From Acrocarpospora catenulata (lineage in GTDB: Bacteria > Actinomycetota > Actinomycetes > Streptosporangiales > Streptosporangiaceae), in the NCBI RefSeq assembly GCF_018476525.1, contig NZ_JAHCST010000004.1:230833-294832 (forward strand): a DNA stretch of 64,000 bases. Reading direction: 5' to 3'. The first letter of the stretch is position 1. Every line of letters begins with the position of its first letter. Under the pieces are notes generated by a model, which was not told the DNA's origin, ran no database searches, and worked only from the letters and a program-made list of their open reading frames with translations. A program made the position numbers and the translations under genes. This document shows positions 54,351 through 63,430 of the stretch, piece after piece.

Positions 54351-55676
54351 TCAGCGCTTGTCGGGGGTGGCGGCCGCGCGGAACTCCTCGCGAGGGTTCT
54401 CGATCTCACCGAGGGAGACGGTCTCTCGCTTGAAGAACAGCGACAGCGTCCAGTCGACCAGCACCCGGACCTTGCGGTTCGTCGTCGGCACCCTGGACAG
54501 ATGGTACGTGCGGTGCATGAACCACGCAGGGAATCCGCGAAGCTTTACCCCGTACACGTTGGCGACGCCCTGGTAGAGGCCCAGCCCGGCGACCGAACCG
54601 GCGTACCGGTGGCGGTAGTCGCGCAGCGGGCGCCCGCGCAGGGACGCGGTGATGTTGTCGCCCAGGACCTTGGCCTGCCGGACCGCGTGCTGGGCGTTGG
54701 GCGCGCAGTACTCGCCGGGCTTGGTGAGGTCGGGGACGCCGGCGACGTCGCCGGCGGCGAAGGCGTCCTTGGTGCCGGTGATGGTCAGGCGCGTGGTGGT
54801 CATCAGGCGGCCCCGCTCGTCCAGCGGCAGGTCGCCGGAGTTGACGATCCGGGAGGGTTTGACGCCGGCCGTCCAGACGATGGTGGCGGACTCGAACTCG
54901 TCGCCGTCGGAGGTCTTGACCAGGCCGCCCTCGCAGGAGTTCAGCAGGGTCTTCATCTTGAGCTCGATGCCCCGGCCGCGGAGTTCCTCCGCGGTCCACT
55001 CGCCCATCTCCGGGCCGACCTCGGGCAGGATGCGGTCGCTGGCCTCGATCAGCACCCAGCGCATGTCCTCGCGCCGGATGGTGCTGTAGTACTGGACGGC
55101 GTCCACGGCCATGTCCTCAAGCTCGCCGAGGAGTTCGATGCCGGCGAAACCGCCGCCGACCACGACGAAGGTGAGCGCGCGGCTGCGTACCGCCGGATCG
55201 GTGGAGGATTCGGCGCGGTCGAGCAGGCCGAGCACGCGGTTGCGGAGCGCGATGGACTCGGCGATCGTCTTGAAGCCGATGGCGGCGTCGCGCAGGCCCG
55301 GGATGGGCAGGGTGCGGGAGATCGATCCGGCGGCCATCACCAGGATGTCGTAGCTGATCTCGATGGGTTCCCCGGCCACCGGTTCGAAGGTGAGGCTGCG
55401 CTCGCCATGGTGGATCTTGGAAACCCGGCCGTTGAGCACGCGGACCCTGGGCAGCACCCGGCGGAGCGGGATCACCACGTGCCGCGGGGAGATGTTGCCG
55501 GCCGCCGTCTCGGGGAGGAACGGCTGGTAGGTCATGTACGACTGGGGATCCATGATGGTGATCCTGACCGTTCCGGCCTTGAGCTCGCGGCGGAGGGTGC
55601 GCTGCAGGCGGAGTGCGGTGTACATGCCCACGTATCCACCGCCGACGATGACGATGTGCTTCGACTTGAGGTTCAC
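54351..55676 (-). CDS. ndh: type II NADH:quinone oxidoreductase
   Basis: 441 residues. Two Rossmann folds: FAD site IVIVGGGYVGMYTALRLQ near the N-terminus and NADH site FVVVGGGFAGIELLGELED near 170-190, plus AFAAGDVAGVPDL and the quinone-side C-terminal helices (RTYHLSRVPTTNRKV, ending in an amphipathic membrane-binding stretch LVDWTLSLFFKRE). It passes electrons from NADH to menaquinone without pumping. A perfect Rex operator lies in its promoter. The length fits NDH-2. Confidence 0.92.
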   Translation of the reverse strand: MNLKSKHIVIVGGGYVGMYTALRLQRTLRRELKAGTVRITIMDPQSYMTYQPFLPETAAGNISPRHVVIPLRRVLPRVRVLNGRVSKIHHGERSLTFEPVAGEPIEISYDILVMAAGSISRTLPIPGLRDAAIGFKTIAESIALRNRVLGLLDRAESSTDPAVRSRALTFVVVGGGFAGIELLGELEDMAVDAVQYYSTIRREDMRWVLIEASDRILPEVGPEMGEWTAEELRGRGIELKMKTLLNSCEGGLVKTSDGDEFESATIVWTAGVKPSRIVNSGDLPLDERGRLMTTTRLTITGTKDAFAAGDVAGVPDLTKPGEYCAPNAQHAVRQAKVLGDNITASLRGRPLRDYRHRYAGSVAGLGLYQGVANVYGVKLRGFPAWFMHRTYHLSRVPTTNRKVRVLVDWTLSLFFKRETVSLGEIENPREEFRAAATPDKR

Positions 55677-55714
55677 CGTAGGTGCCCTTCGTGCCTCGTC
55701 GTTGGTCTCTCAGT

Positions 55715-55732
55715 TTGTGAAAGCATTCACAA
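55715..55732. promoter_or_regulatory. Rex operator (ROP) of ndh
   Basis: TTGTGAAAGCATTCACAA matches the Rex consensus TTGTGAA-N4-TTCACAA in every specified base, 38 bp upstream of the ndh start. Rex is an NADH/NAD-sensing repressor known from Streptomyces; its gene is not in this window. Confidence 0.92.
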
Positions 55733-55775
55733 GGCTACGTTATTCCGCTGAGCCGGGATCAACCGGCCCATAGCA

Positions 55776-56552
55776 TCAGGTACCCAGTTCGGCGGCACGC
55801 ATGAAGACCGCGTCCAACATGGCGGCGGTGACCCTGCCGGTGAAGGTGTTCTGCTGGCTGGGGTGGTAGCAGCCCAGCAGGGTGGCCTGGCCGATCGGCA
55901 CCTCGGCGCCGTGCCCGAAGGCGGGGCGCCGGGGCGGCAGCGGGTATCCGGCGGTACGGAGCGCCGGCCAGATCGCCTGCCACGCGTACCCGCCGAGCGC
56001 GACGATCACCCGGGGCGAGGTCAGCTGGAGTTCCCGCAGCAGCCAGGGCGCGCAGGTGTCCCGCTCCTCGACGGTCGGCTTGTTGGCCGGGGGCGCGCAC
56101 CGCACCGCCGCCACCACCCTGGCCCGTACCAGCCGCTGCCCGTCCCCGGCGTGCGTGCTGGTCTCCTGTACGGCCAGCCCCGCCCGGTACAGCGACGCGA
56201 ACAGCCAGTCCCCGCTGCGATCCCCGGTGAAGATCCGCCCGGTACGGTTCCCCCCGTGCGCGGCGGGCGCCAGCCCCACGATCAGCACCCGCGGATCGTC
56301 GTCCCCCCACCCGGGAACCGGCCGCCCCCAGTACGTCTCCCCGGCGAACGCCTTCCGCCGGACCTCCGCGACCTCCTCCCGCCAGGTCACCAGCCGGGGA
56401 CAGGCCCGGCACACCGACTCCCTGGCCACCAGCTCCGGCAGCGTACGGCTCCCGCCCGCGAGCTCACGCACCTGCGCCGCGCCGGTGGCCACCGGAGTCT
56501 GCGGCGTGGCGGGATCCTCGGGCCAGCCGGAACCGGGGGGTACGAAACTCAT
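55776..56552 (-). CDS. uracil-DNA glycosylase, family 5 (UdgB-like)
   Basis: 258 residues from ATG 56552. Fe-S cysteines visible in CRACPRL (N-terminal pair) and further Cys later ([21 protein letters not shown]). [19 protein letters not shown] is the family-5 motif [14 protein letters not shown] is the motif B. It removes uracil and hypoxanthine from DNA in base-excision repair. The upstream neighbour is an ABC permease gene 4 bp away. Confidence 0.92.
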   Translation of the reverse strand: MSFVPPGSGWPEDPATPQTPVATGAAQVRELAGGSRTLPELVARESVCRACPRLVTWREEVAEVRRKAFAGETYWGRPVPGWGDDDPRVLIVGLAPAAHGGNRTGRIFTGDRSGDWLFASLYRAGLAVQETSTHAGDGQRLVRARVVAAVRCAPPANKPTVEERDTCAPWLLRELQLTSPRVIVALGGYAWQAIWPALRTAGYPLPPRRPAFGHGAEVPIGQATLLGCYHPSQQNTFTGRVTAAMLDAVFMRAAELGT

Positions 56553-56556
56553 AGTC

Positions 56557-57273
56557 CTATCGTGGCCGGTTCCGCAGCGGCACGTCACGGATGATGGCCC
56601 AGGCCAACGCCAGACCGACCGCGAAGGTCCCCAGACCCACCGCCAGCCCCAGCGGCAGGCTCTCCTGGAGGTCCAACCGGAGTCTGTTCAGCATCGTCAG
56701 GAACAGGAAAGGGATGCGCAGGTCGGTGCCGAGTGCTCCCGAACTCACCAGCACCATCGCGATCCCCACCGGGATGGTCACCACCCCGCCGCCTTCCCAG
56801 CGGTAGAAGCCGGCGCCCATCAGCGCGCCCGCCACCGTCCACACCAGGAACTCGATCGCGTACTCGGCGAAGATCAGGCCGATCTCGGACGTGGATCCGA
56901 ACAGATGGTCCCGCGAAATGCCCTGCGGCCAGCCCGCCACCCCGTGGAGCACGTTCTCCAGCAGGTACCCGAGCGTGATGAGCACCGACAGGAAGGGCGC
57001 GAAGAGCGTGATCGTCACTGCCGCCTGCGCGCCGAACTGGCGGCGGGTCTGCCCGTGCGCGATGTACATCGGCAGATACTCGCGGGCCAGTGCCACCCCG
57101 GTGAACAGCGCGTAGAAGCGGGCCAGTTGCGAAGCCGGATCCCACACGCTGCCGGAGACCTGGCCGAACACGGCTATCCCCGCCGTGATCGCGCCCACCA
57201 GCAGCAGGAAGCCCACCCACAGCAGGATGGCGAACACCATGTTGGCCGCGAGTAACCGGGTCGGGAATTTCAT
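56557..57273 (-). CDS. ABC transporter membrane subunit
   Basis: 238 residues with about six transmembrane helices ([89 protein letters not shown]). ATG 57273 overlaps the stop of the ATPase gene. It should form a type of Ytr-like exporter/permease with that ATPase. The cargo is unknown. Confidence 0.85.
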   Translation of the reverse strand: MKFPTRLLAANMVFAILLWVGFLLLVGAITAGIAVFGQVSGSVWDPASQLARFYALFTGVALAREYLPMYIAHGQTRRQFGAQAAVTITLFAPFLSVLITLGYLLENVLHGVAGWPQGISRDHLFGSTSEIGLIFAEYAIEFLVWTVAGALMGAGFYRWEGGGVVTIPVGIAMVLVSSGALGTDLRIPFLFLTMLNRLRLDLQESLPLGLAVGLGTFAVGLALAWAIIRDVPLRNRPR

Positions 57274-58136
57274 CGCGGACCTCCCGTCAGATGCACGAAC
57301 AGATCCTCCATCGCGACCGGTCCCAGCTCCAGGCCCGCCGCCTCGGCCCGGCGCCGCCGCTCCTCGTCCAGCGCGCCGTACACCAGCACGGACTTGGTGC
57401 CGCCCAGGTGGCGGCTGTCCAGCACCGTCAGGCCCTCGGTGAACGCGTCCACCGAGGCGGCCGCGCCCGTGATCGCCGTGCCGCGCGCGAGCAGCGCCTG
57501 TGTCTCCTCCTGCACCACCACCCGGCCCGCGTCGATGATCACCACTTTCTCCAGCAGCGGGCTCACCTCCTCGATCAGATGACTGGACAGAATGATCGTC
57601 CGTGGCCTGGCCATGTAGTCGGCCAGCAGCACGTCGTAGAACGCCTGCCGGGAGGGCACGTCCATGCCCAGGTGGGACTCGTCGAACATGGTCAGCGGTG
57701 CCCGCCCGGCCAGCCCGATGATCACCCCGAACGCCGAGCGCTGCCCCTTCGACATCGCCTTCACCGACATCTTGCGGGTCAGCGCGAACCGCTCCAGCAG
57801 CTCGCTCGCGAACTTGGCGTCCCAGTCGGGACGCAGCCACTCGGCGAAGAACAGCGCGTCGTCGACCGTGCCCAGATCCACCGTCTCGCCTTCGTCCCGG
57901 ATCAGGCTGATCCGGGAGGTGACGGCCGTGTTCTCGAACACCGGCTCGCCGCCGATCCGCACCTCGCCCGCGCTCTGCCGCCGGAAGGCCGCCAGCACCG
58001 ACAGCAGGCTCGTCTTGCCCGACCCGTTCCGCCCGAGCAGACCGTGGATCTTGTTCGGCTCCAGGGAGAGCGTCACCCCGTCCAGCGCCGTCGTCTCCCC
58101 GTAGCGCAGGACGAGGTCCCGCACCTCGACCCTCAT
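57270..58136 (-). CDS. ABC transporter ATP-binding protein
   Basis: 288 residues. Walker A GLLGRNGSGKTSLLSVL, a degenerate signature MSKGQRSAFGV in place of LSGGQ, Walker B LTMFDESHLGMD and H-loop LSSHLIEEV. This atypical pattern is normal for YtrB-type ATPases found beside YtrA-class GntR regulators. The GntR gene precedes it with an ATGA-type overlap. Confidence 0.92.
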   Translation of the reverse strand: MRVEVRDLVLRYGETTALDGVTLSLEPNKIHGLLGRNGSGKTSLLSVLAAFRRQSAGEVRIGGEPVFENTAVTSRISLIRDEGETVDLGTVDDALFFAEWLRPDWDAKFASELLERFALTRKMSVKAMSKGQRSAFGVIIGLAGRAPLTMFDESHLGMDVPSRQAFYDVLLADYMARPRTIILSSHLIEEVSPLLEKVVIIDAGRVVVQEETQALLARGTAITGAAASVDAFTEGLTVLDSRHLGGTKSVLVYGALDEERRRRAEAAGLELGPVAMEDLFVHLTGGPR

Positions 58137-58492
58137 CGTGCCCCCAGTTCGTTGATCCGCTGGACGACCTCGCCCAGCGGGATGCCGATCGTCTTGGCCT
58201 CGGTCACCATCGGGTCCACCACCTCCGCGAAGAAGGTCTCCCGGCGAGCGGCCCGCAGGTTCTCCCGGGCGTCCGGGCTGACGAACATGCCGATACCTCG
58301 CTTCTTGTAGAGCACGCCCTCGTCCACGAGCTGCTGGAACGCCTTGGCCGCCGTCGCCGGGTTGATCCGGTAGTAGGCCGCGTACTGGTTGGTGGACATG
58401 ATCTGCTCGTCGCCTTTGATCTGCTCGCTCAGCACGTCCGCCTTGATGCGGTCGGCGATCTGCCGGTAGATCGGGCTCCGGTCGTCGAACAT
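58133..58492 (-). CDS. GntR-family (YtrA subfamily) repressor
   Basis: 119 residues from ATG 58492 (GAGGTG upstream; a longer start at 58510 is less likely). Winged HTH MFDDRSPIYRQIADRIKADV, STNQYAAYYRINPATAAKAF, LVDEGVLYKKRGIGMFVSP, then a short C-terminal dimer helix. YtrA-type regulators repress ABC operons such as the two genes downstream and respond to cell-envelope stress. Its operator is the palindrome at 58503-58528. Confidence 0.92.
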   Translation of the reverse strand: MFDDRSPIYRQIADRIKADVLSEQIKGDEQIMSTNQYAAYYRINPATAAKAFQQLVDEGVLYKKRGIGMFVSPDARENLRAARRETFFAEVVDPMVTEAKTIGIPLGEVVQRINELGAR

Positions 58493-58502
58493 GGCACCTC
58501 GC

Positions 58503-58528
58503 TGGTTCATTACTTCAGTAATGAACCA
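58503..58528. promoter_or_regulatory. GntR/YtrA operator, 11-bp arms
   Basis: TGGTTCATTAC and its exact complement GTAATGAACCA are separated by TTCA. The element lies just upstream of the GntR start, ideal for autorepression of the GntR-ABC operon. Confidence 0.85.
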
Positions 58529-58592
58529 TAGGGCCGACGGTCGAAGGCGTCAACGCGGTCGGAGGCGGACAGAGTTGGGTACATCACCGCGC

Positions 58593-59780
58593 ATGTCGAT
58601 CCCCCCGATGGCCGGACCCGCGTTCGACGCCGACCCGTACCCCGCCTACGACTGGCTGCGGCGCCACGCGCCGGTCTCCAAGGTGCCGCTGCCCGGCTGT
58701 GAGGCATGGCTGGTCACCAGGTACGCGGACGCGGTGGCCGCGCTCACCCATCCCGCGCTGGCCAAGGACCCGGCGAAGGGCTCCCCGGAGTGGCAGGCCG
58801 CCAGCCTGGGGCTGCCGCTGGACCACCGTCCCTCGCTGGCCCGGCACATGATCAACACCGATCCGCCGGACCATTCCCGGTTACGGCGGCTGGTCAGCGC
58901 CGCGTTCACGCCTCGCCGGATCGCGGGGCTGCGGGATCGGGCCCAGCAGGTCACCGACGAACTGCTGGCCAAACTGGACGGCAAGGACGAGGCCGACCTG
59001 ATCGCCGATCTGGCGTACCCGCTGCCCATCACGATCATCTGCGACCTGCTCGGGGTGCCGGAGGGCGATCGGGCCACCTTCCACCATCACGCGTCGGTGA
59101 TCGACTCGGCGGCGGCCTCGGAGGTGGGGGCGATCACCGCGGCCACCGACGCGCTGGAGGAGTTCCTCACCGACCTGGTGGCCGCCAAGCGCACCCATCC
59201 CGGTGACGATCTCCTCACCGAGCTGGTGAAGCGGCCGGACATCAGCCTCGACGAGCTCACCTCGACCGCGTTCCTGTTGCTCATCGCGGGTCACGAGACG
59301 ACGGTCGCGCTGATCGGGAACGGCATGCTGGCGCTGCTCCGCCATCCGTCCCAGTTGGCCGCCGTACGGGAGGACCCGGCCATCCTGCCGGACGTGGTCG
59401 ACGAGATGCTCCGCTATGACGGCCCTTTGCGGAATGCGACCTGGCGTTTCCCCACCGAACCCGTGGTCATCGGCGGGCAGGAGATGCTCCCCGGCGAGCC
59501 GATCCTGATCGCGCTGCTGTCCGCCAACCGCGACCCGGAGGCCTTTCCCGACCCGGACGAGTTCCGGCCGGGCCGGCACGGGGAGCCCCATCTCGCTTTC
59601 GGCCGCGGTGCGCACTACTGCATCGGCGCAGCCCTCGCCAAAATCGAGGGCGAAGCAGCCATTGGCACCCTGCTCCGGAAATTTCCGGATATCGCCTTGG
59701 CTGCCGATCCGGCCACCCTCACCTGGTGGCCCAGCGCCATCATGCGCGGCCTCTTCTCCCTTCCCGTACGGCTACGCTGA
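58593..59780 (+). CDS. cytochrome P450
   Basis: 395 residues, class I bacterial P450. I-helix LLLIAGHETTVALIGNG, ExxR in VVDEMLRYDGP, PERF-like FPDPDEFRPGRHGEPHLAFG, and the heme motif FGRGAHYCIGAALAKIE with Cys near residue 343. No dedicated ferredoxin is adjacent. TTA codon at 58881. ATG 58593 was chosen at the family start. The substrate is unknown. Confidence 0.93.
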   Translation: MSIPPMAGPAFDADPYPAYDWLRRHAPVSKVPLPGCEAWLVTRYADAVAALTHPALAKDPAKGSPEWQAASLGLPLDHRPSLARHMINTDPPDHSRLRRLVSAAFTPRRIAGLRDRAQQVTDELLAKLDGKDEADLIADLAYPLPITIICDLLGVPEGDRATFHHHASVIDSAAASEVGAITAATDALEEFLTDLVAAKRTHPGDDLLTELVKRPDISLDELTSTAFLLLIAGHETTVALIGNGMLALLRHPSQLAAVREDPAILPDVVDEMLRYDGPLRNATWRFPTEPVVIGGQEMLPGEPILIALLSANRDPEAFPDPDEFRPGRHGEPHLAFGRGAHYCIGAALAKIEGEAAIGTLLRKFPDIALAADPATLTWWPSAIMRGLFSLPVRLR

Positions 59781-59792
59781 CCCGCGCTCCGC

Positions 59793-60752
59793 TCACGACT
59801 TCGACGGGCTGGGCTTCGCCGGACTGGGTGAAGGCGAGAGAGTAGGCGACGGGGAAGGCGAAGGACTCGGGCACGGGGTCGGCTGAGGTCTGCCGGGAAC
59901 CGGATAGCCGTTCTCATCGAGCGGCCACAGATGGCTACGGGGAGTCAGCGGCAGCGGGTAGGTGTCGGCCGGCATTCCCTCCAGGCAGCTGCGATCAATC
60001 TGGTATCCATACATTTCCGGATCCAGGGTGATCGGCCGCCCCTCCTGGTCGTAGAGCCGCACCCCCGTCAGCGGAGTGCCGTCCTTCGCGTACGGAAAGA
60101 TGTTGTAGACCCCATTCCAGAAGCCCGCCCCCTCCGTCAGCTTCACCGCCGACACACCAGCCACCGGCCCCGCGTCGTGGTTCCATTCGGCGATCTGGAC
60201 CATGCCCACCAGCACAACCAAGCCCGCCAAAACGTTGACCCCAGCCAGGCCCACGCGTCGCAACCGCGCGCCCCGGGGCCGCCGCCCCACCCAGACCGAC
60301 ACCCAGATCGCGGCCAGCGTGAACAGCCACGCCCCGATGCTCTCCGGCACGTACTGCACGCTCCCCGTGGAGAACGACACCAGCAGCAGCCCGATCGCAT
60401 ACCCCCGCAGAACCCACCAGGCCGGGCGTAACTCCGGCAGGAACCCCACCGCCTGCCGATAGGGCGCAAACCGCGTCATCCGCCCATGCAGCCCCACCAT
60501 CCGGGCCTGCGCCCGCGTCCGCAGCCCCACCTGGGCCTCTGAGCCCCCCTCGGCCCCCCGCGCCCCATAAGCGACCCGAAGCTCCGCCGCGTACACCTCC
60601 GGCGATCCCAGCCGCTCCTCCAGCGGCACCCCCGACTCCGCGGCCACCTCGGCGAGATGGTCGTCCAGATCCTCGACGAGCTCCTCCAGATCGGCCGGCG
60701 GCAGATCGGCGAGCGCGTCCCGCACAGCCTGCGCGTACTCGTTGGGAGTCAT
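59793..60752 (-). CDS. HAAS-domain membrane protein
   Basis: 319 residues. The N-terminal HAAS-like helical domain (EYAQAVRDALADLPPADLEE, LVEDLDDHLAEVAAESGVPL) followed by about four transmembrane helices (YAIGLLLVSFSTG; GAWLFTLAAIWVSVWVG; VNVLAGLVVLVGMVQIA), an extracytoplasmic domain and a Pro/Ser repeat tail. HAAS proteins are co-encoded with PadR regulators, as here. The start overlaps the PadR stop (GTG 60755 is an alternative). Confidence 0.83.
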   Translation of the reverse strand: MTPNEYAQAVRDALADLPPADLEELVEDLDDHLAEVAAESGVPLEERLGSPEVYAAELRVAYGARGAEGGSEAQVGLRTRAQARMVGLHGRMTRFAPYRQAVGFLPELRPAWWVLRGYAIGLLLVSFSTGSVQYVPESIGAWLFTLAAIWVSVWVGRRPRGARLRRVGLAGVNVLAGLVVLVGMVQIAEWNHDAGPVAGVSAVKLTEGAGFWNGVYNIFPYAKDGTPLTGVRLYDQEGRPITLDPEMYGYQIDRSCLEGMPADTYPLPLTPRSHLWPLDENGYPVPGRPQPTPCPSPSPSPSPTLSPSPSPAKPSPSKS

Positions 60753-61078
60753 CACGCCCGCGCCTCCTTCAGCAGGTCGCTCATGGTCGCGGCAAAGGCC
60801 GCCCAGGTCTTGGCGGAACTGGCCAGTTGCGCCCGCCCCACACTGTTGAGCCCGTAGTACTTCCGATGCGGCCCCTCGTCCGAAGCCACCACGTACGAAG
60901 TGAGCGCTCCCGCCCGGAAGAGCCGCCGGAGCGTCCCATACACGGAGGCGTCCCCCACCTCCTCCAGCCCGGCTTCCCTGAGCCGGCGGACCACGTCGTA
61001 GCCGTAACTGTCGCGCTCGTTGAGCACGGCAAGCACAGCGAGGTCGAGCACACCCTTAAGAAGCTGGCTGCTATCCAC
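60752..61078 (-). CDS. PadR-family transcriptional regulator
   Basis: 108 residues. Winged helix LLKGVLDLAVLAVLNERDSY, GYDVVRRLREAGLEEVGDAS, VYGTLRRLFRAGALTSYVVA, GPHRKYYGLNSVGR. GTG 61078 is chosen: TACTGT lies seven bases ahead, so the mRNA is probably leaderless. It likely controls itself and the HAAS gene. Confidence 0.9.
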   Translation of the reverse strand: MDSSQLLKGVLDLAVLAVLNERDSYGYDVVRRLREAGLEEVGDASVYGTLRRLFRAGALTSYVVASDEGPHRKYYGLNSVGRAQLASSAKTWAAFAATMSDLLKEARA

Positions 61079-61634
61079 GGAATGAACAGTACTGCGCAAT
61101 GCGCACTACCGGCAACCGCGCACTAGGTGCCGCAGTCCGGCGCCGCCGCGAAATCAGGCCCACCGTCGGGGCGCCGGTGCCGTCGGAGACGACACTGGAG
61201 ACGGGCTCACCGGCCGCCACCGCACCGGTGGAGGAACCCGACAGCAGGCGCGGGGTCCAGCCCAGGTACTCGGGGCCGATCGTCTTGGCCGGGTCGCCGG
61301 TCGCCACGAACTGGCTGGCCTGGCCGACCACGGCCCAGAAGTCACCGGCCGGGATCTCGTCCGGAAGACGGGTGTCGGTCACCGTCACGGTCGGCAGGGT
61401 GCCGGTGAACTGACGTGCGGCGGCGTCCGAGCCGTTGTCGGTCAGGGCCACGCCGTTGTTGTCGGCCACGGTCATCGACACCTCACCCGGAACACGGATG
61501 GGCTCGATGTTCACCGAGATGTCGATGCCGTCGTCGGGGCCTTCGCCCGCCATCGCGGGCGAGGAGGCCAGCCCGGCGAGCGCCAGGCCGAGCACCGACG
61601 CGGCCAGAATCTGAGAGGTCCTGCTGAATTTCAC
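61071..61634 (-). pseudogene. secreted WxL-like beta protein, C-terminus lost
   Basis: A signal peptide (TSQILAASVLGLALAGLASS, AMAGEG) starts at GTG 61634 (GGAG upstream). The body (IDISVNIEPIRVPGEVSMTV, FTGTLPTVTVTDTRLPDEIP, AGDFWAVVGQASQFVA, YLGWTPRLLSG) matches a family of secreted actinobacterial proteins that I recall continuing for 40 or so residues with a last beta-hairpin. Here it departs after TVGLI into an Arg-rich readout that ends over the PadR start. The 3' end was probably lost by deletion or frameshift. Confidence 0.65.
61093..61105. promoter_or_regulatory. palindrome in the PadR promoter
   Basis: TGCGCA-A-TGCGCA is a 13-bp palindrome just upstream of the PadR -10 element, a candidate autoregulatory operator. 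Confidence 0.4.
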
Positions 61635-61674
61635 GTTGTTGCTCCATTTGAGGGGCGGGGCCGGCGAACGGCCG

Positions 61675-61821
61675 GTGGCCGGCCTGCTGCTCGGGTACGG
61701 CAACATCCCCGCCGAACGCATCACCGAGGGTCTCCGGCTCCTTCGCCGCGAATTCCGACCGAACTCACCGCTCGGTAAACCAGGCAGCGAGACTCCGGAT
61801 TCTTCGCAGGGCCCCGGCTAA
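61675..61821 (+). pseudogene. remnant of a MocR-type GntR regulator
   Basis: The short frame VAGLLLGYGNIPAERITEGL plus RLLRREF looks like the C-terminal end of the aminotransferase-like domain of MocR/PdxR regulators (usual form LGYGNLPEP-I). Nothing upstream restores the rest. Only the last 30 or so codons survive, next to another broken gene. Confidence 0.45.
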
Positions 61822-61870
61822 TGAACCCGGTGAGCTGGACGCGGGCAATCCCGTGCGTCATTCTTCGACG

Positions 61871-62503
61871 ATGGCGAGTATTGCGGACGGAAGCGCGGCC
61901 ACCACTGATGAGAAGCCTCGAGGTTGGCTGCGGGGGCGACTATTTCTTTTCGTTACGGCGCTTGTGGCGCTGATCGGCTGGTACTACGCCAGCGTTCCTT
62001 ACCCCTACTTCGAGCAGTCCGTCTTCGCTCTCCTGGCATGGACGGTAATCACCCTGGCGTGGATCGTTCGCTTGCTGGTCGCGGCATTTCGCAACAAGCG
62101 GATCGCGGCCCTCAACTGGTTACTCGTTCCAGTGATCTTCGTGGTGTACGTCACCGTGCACTATACGGAGGCGCCATTCTGGGTGCGGTTCAAGCTTTCA
62201 GAGAGCAGTCTTGAACGTTATGCGATCGATCTCGCGCGCGGCGACCAGAAGTACGGCTGTGAGTGGGTAGGGCTGTACTACGTCTGCGGGGCGTACGACT
62301 CGCAATGGGGTGGTTTCGTTTCCGGCGGAGCCGAGGCGATTCCCGGAGGCGCCCAGGTGATGGTCACCGACTGGCCGCTCATGGTGTCGCGAGGGTTTCT
62401 CTGGCTTCCCGATGGCCGGCAACCTCCGGACGAGGTCTGGTGCGAGGAGTACAGGCATTTGTCAGGCCCCTGGTGGGCTTGCCGGTCTTGGGACGGCGTC
62501 TGA
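61871..62503 (+). CDS. membrane protein of unknown function
   Basis: 210 residues from ATG 61871 (GTG 61853 possible; no ribosome site for either). Three hydrophobic helices (LFLFVTALVALIGWYYA, FALLAWTVITLAWIVRLLVA, WLLVPVIFVVYVTVHY) and a soluble C-terminal half with Cys residues (KYGCEWVGLYYVCGAY; VWCEEYRHLSGPWWACRSWD). Lower GC and codon bias than its neighbours, with one TTA codon, suggests recent gain. Confidence 0.6.
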   Translation: MASIADGSAATTDEKPRGWLRGRLFLFVTALVALIGWYYASVPYPYFEQSVFALLAWTVITLAWIVRLLVAAFRNKRIAALNWLLVPVIFVVYVTVHYTEAPFWVRFKLSESSLERYAIDLARGDQKYGCEWVGLYYVCGAYDSQWGGFVSGGAEAIPGGAQVMVTDWPLMVSRGFLWLPDGRQPPDEVWCEEYRHLSGPWWACRSWDGV

Positions 62504-62530
62504 ATCAGACAGGGTTTGCCAAACAAACGC

Positions 62531-63430
62531 CTAAAGGAGCGACCAGGCGATTCCGTCGAGGATGTCGTGTTCGCTGACCAGGACGTCGGGGAATTCGTAG
62601 CGGCGGATGATTCGGTCCAGGATCAGGGCGCCCGCGCTGATGACGTCGACCCGGCCGGGGTGCATCACCGGGATCGCGGCGCGTTCCTCGGCGGTCATGG
62701 TCGGCAGTAGGGCCGCGATCTCGTGGACCTGGGGGGCTGGGATTCGGGAGTGGTGGATCTTTTCGGAGTCGTACGCGGGGAGGTCGAGGGCGATTCCGGC
62801 GACTGTGGTCACTGAGCCTGCGAGGCCGATCAGGGTGCGGGCGCGGCGGACGGGGACGGTCTCCTCGACACGGTCGAGGGCGCTTTCGATGTCGCTGATC
62901 ACGTCGGGGACGGACAGGCCGGAGGGGCCGGTGTGGCGTTCGGTCAGGCGGACGCAGCCGATGTCGACGGAGAGGGCGGCGTCTACCGTGGTGGTTCCGA
63001 CGACGAATTCGGTGGAGCCGCCGCCGATGTCCACCACCAGGTACGGGGGCTCGGCGTCCCCTGCGGAGCGGGTGGCTCCGGCGAAGGAGAGGGCGGCTTC
63101 CTCGGCGCCGGTGATGACCTCGGGTGGGACGCCGAAGATGTCCACGACACCGGACACGAAATCGTCGCGGTTGGCCGCGTCTCGGGTGGCTGAGGTGGCT
63201 ACGACGCGGGTTGGGACTCCTTCGCCGATGAGCGAGGCGTAGCCGCGCATGGCCTGGAAGGTGCGCTCCAGGGCCTCTGGGGCCAGGCGGCCGGTGCGGT
63301 CGACGCCCTGGCCCAGGCGGACGATCTGCATTCGGCGTTCGATGTCGAGGAGGGTGTCTCCGGACCACTCGGCCAGGAGCAGGCGGACCGAATTGGTTCC
63401 GCAGTCGATCGCGGCCACTCGCTTAGTCAC
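62531..63430 (-). CDS. Ppx/GppA phosphatase (exopolyphosphatase-like)
   Basis: 299 residues, ASKHA fold. AAIDCGTNSVRLLLAEWSG, VVATSATRDAANRDDFV, VITGAEEAALSFAGATRSA, VVDIGGGSTEFVVGTT and GLAGSVTTVAGIAL are the phosphate and nucleotide motifs. It cleaves polyphosphate or pppGpp. Length fits the short Ppx1 type of actinobacteria (about 300-340). Overlaps DUF501 by 8 bp. Confidence 0.93.
   Translation of the reverse strand: MTKRVAAIDCGTNSVRLLLAEWSGDTLLDIERRMQIVRLGQGVDRTGRLAPEALERTFQAMRGYASLIGEGVPTRVVATSATRDAANRDDFVSGVVDIFGVPPEVITGAEEAALSFAGATRSAGDAEPPYLVVDIGGGSTEFVVGTTTVDAALSVDIGCVRLTERHTGPSGLSVPDVISDIESALDRVEETVPVRRARTLIGLAGSVTTVAGIALDLPAYDSEKIHHSRIPAPQVHEIAALLPTMTAEERAAIPVMHPGRVDVISAGALILDRIIRRYEFPDVLVSEHDILDGIAWSLL

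Noticed and set aside
53973..54409. Two low-complexity reading frames in the G-rich stretch
   Set aside because: Gly/Arg and Pro/Ser compositional readouts of G runs, no ribosome site, no recognisable domain.
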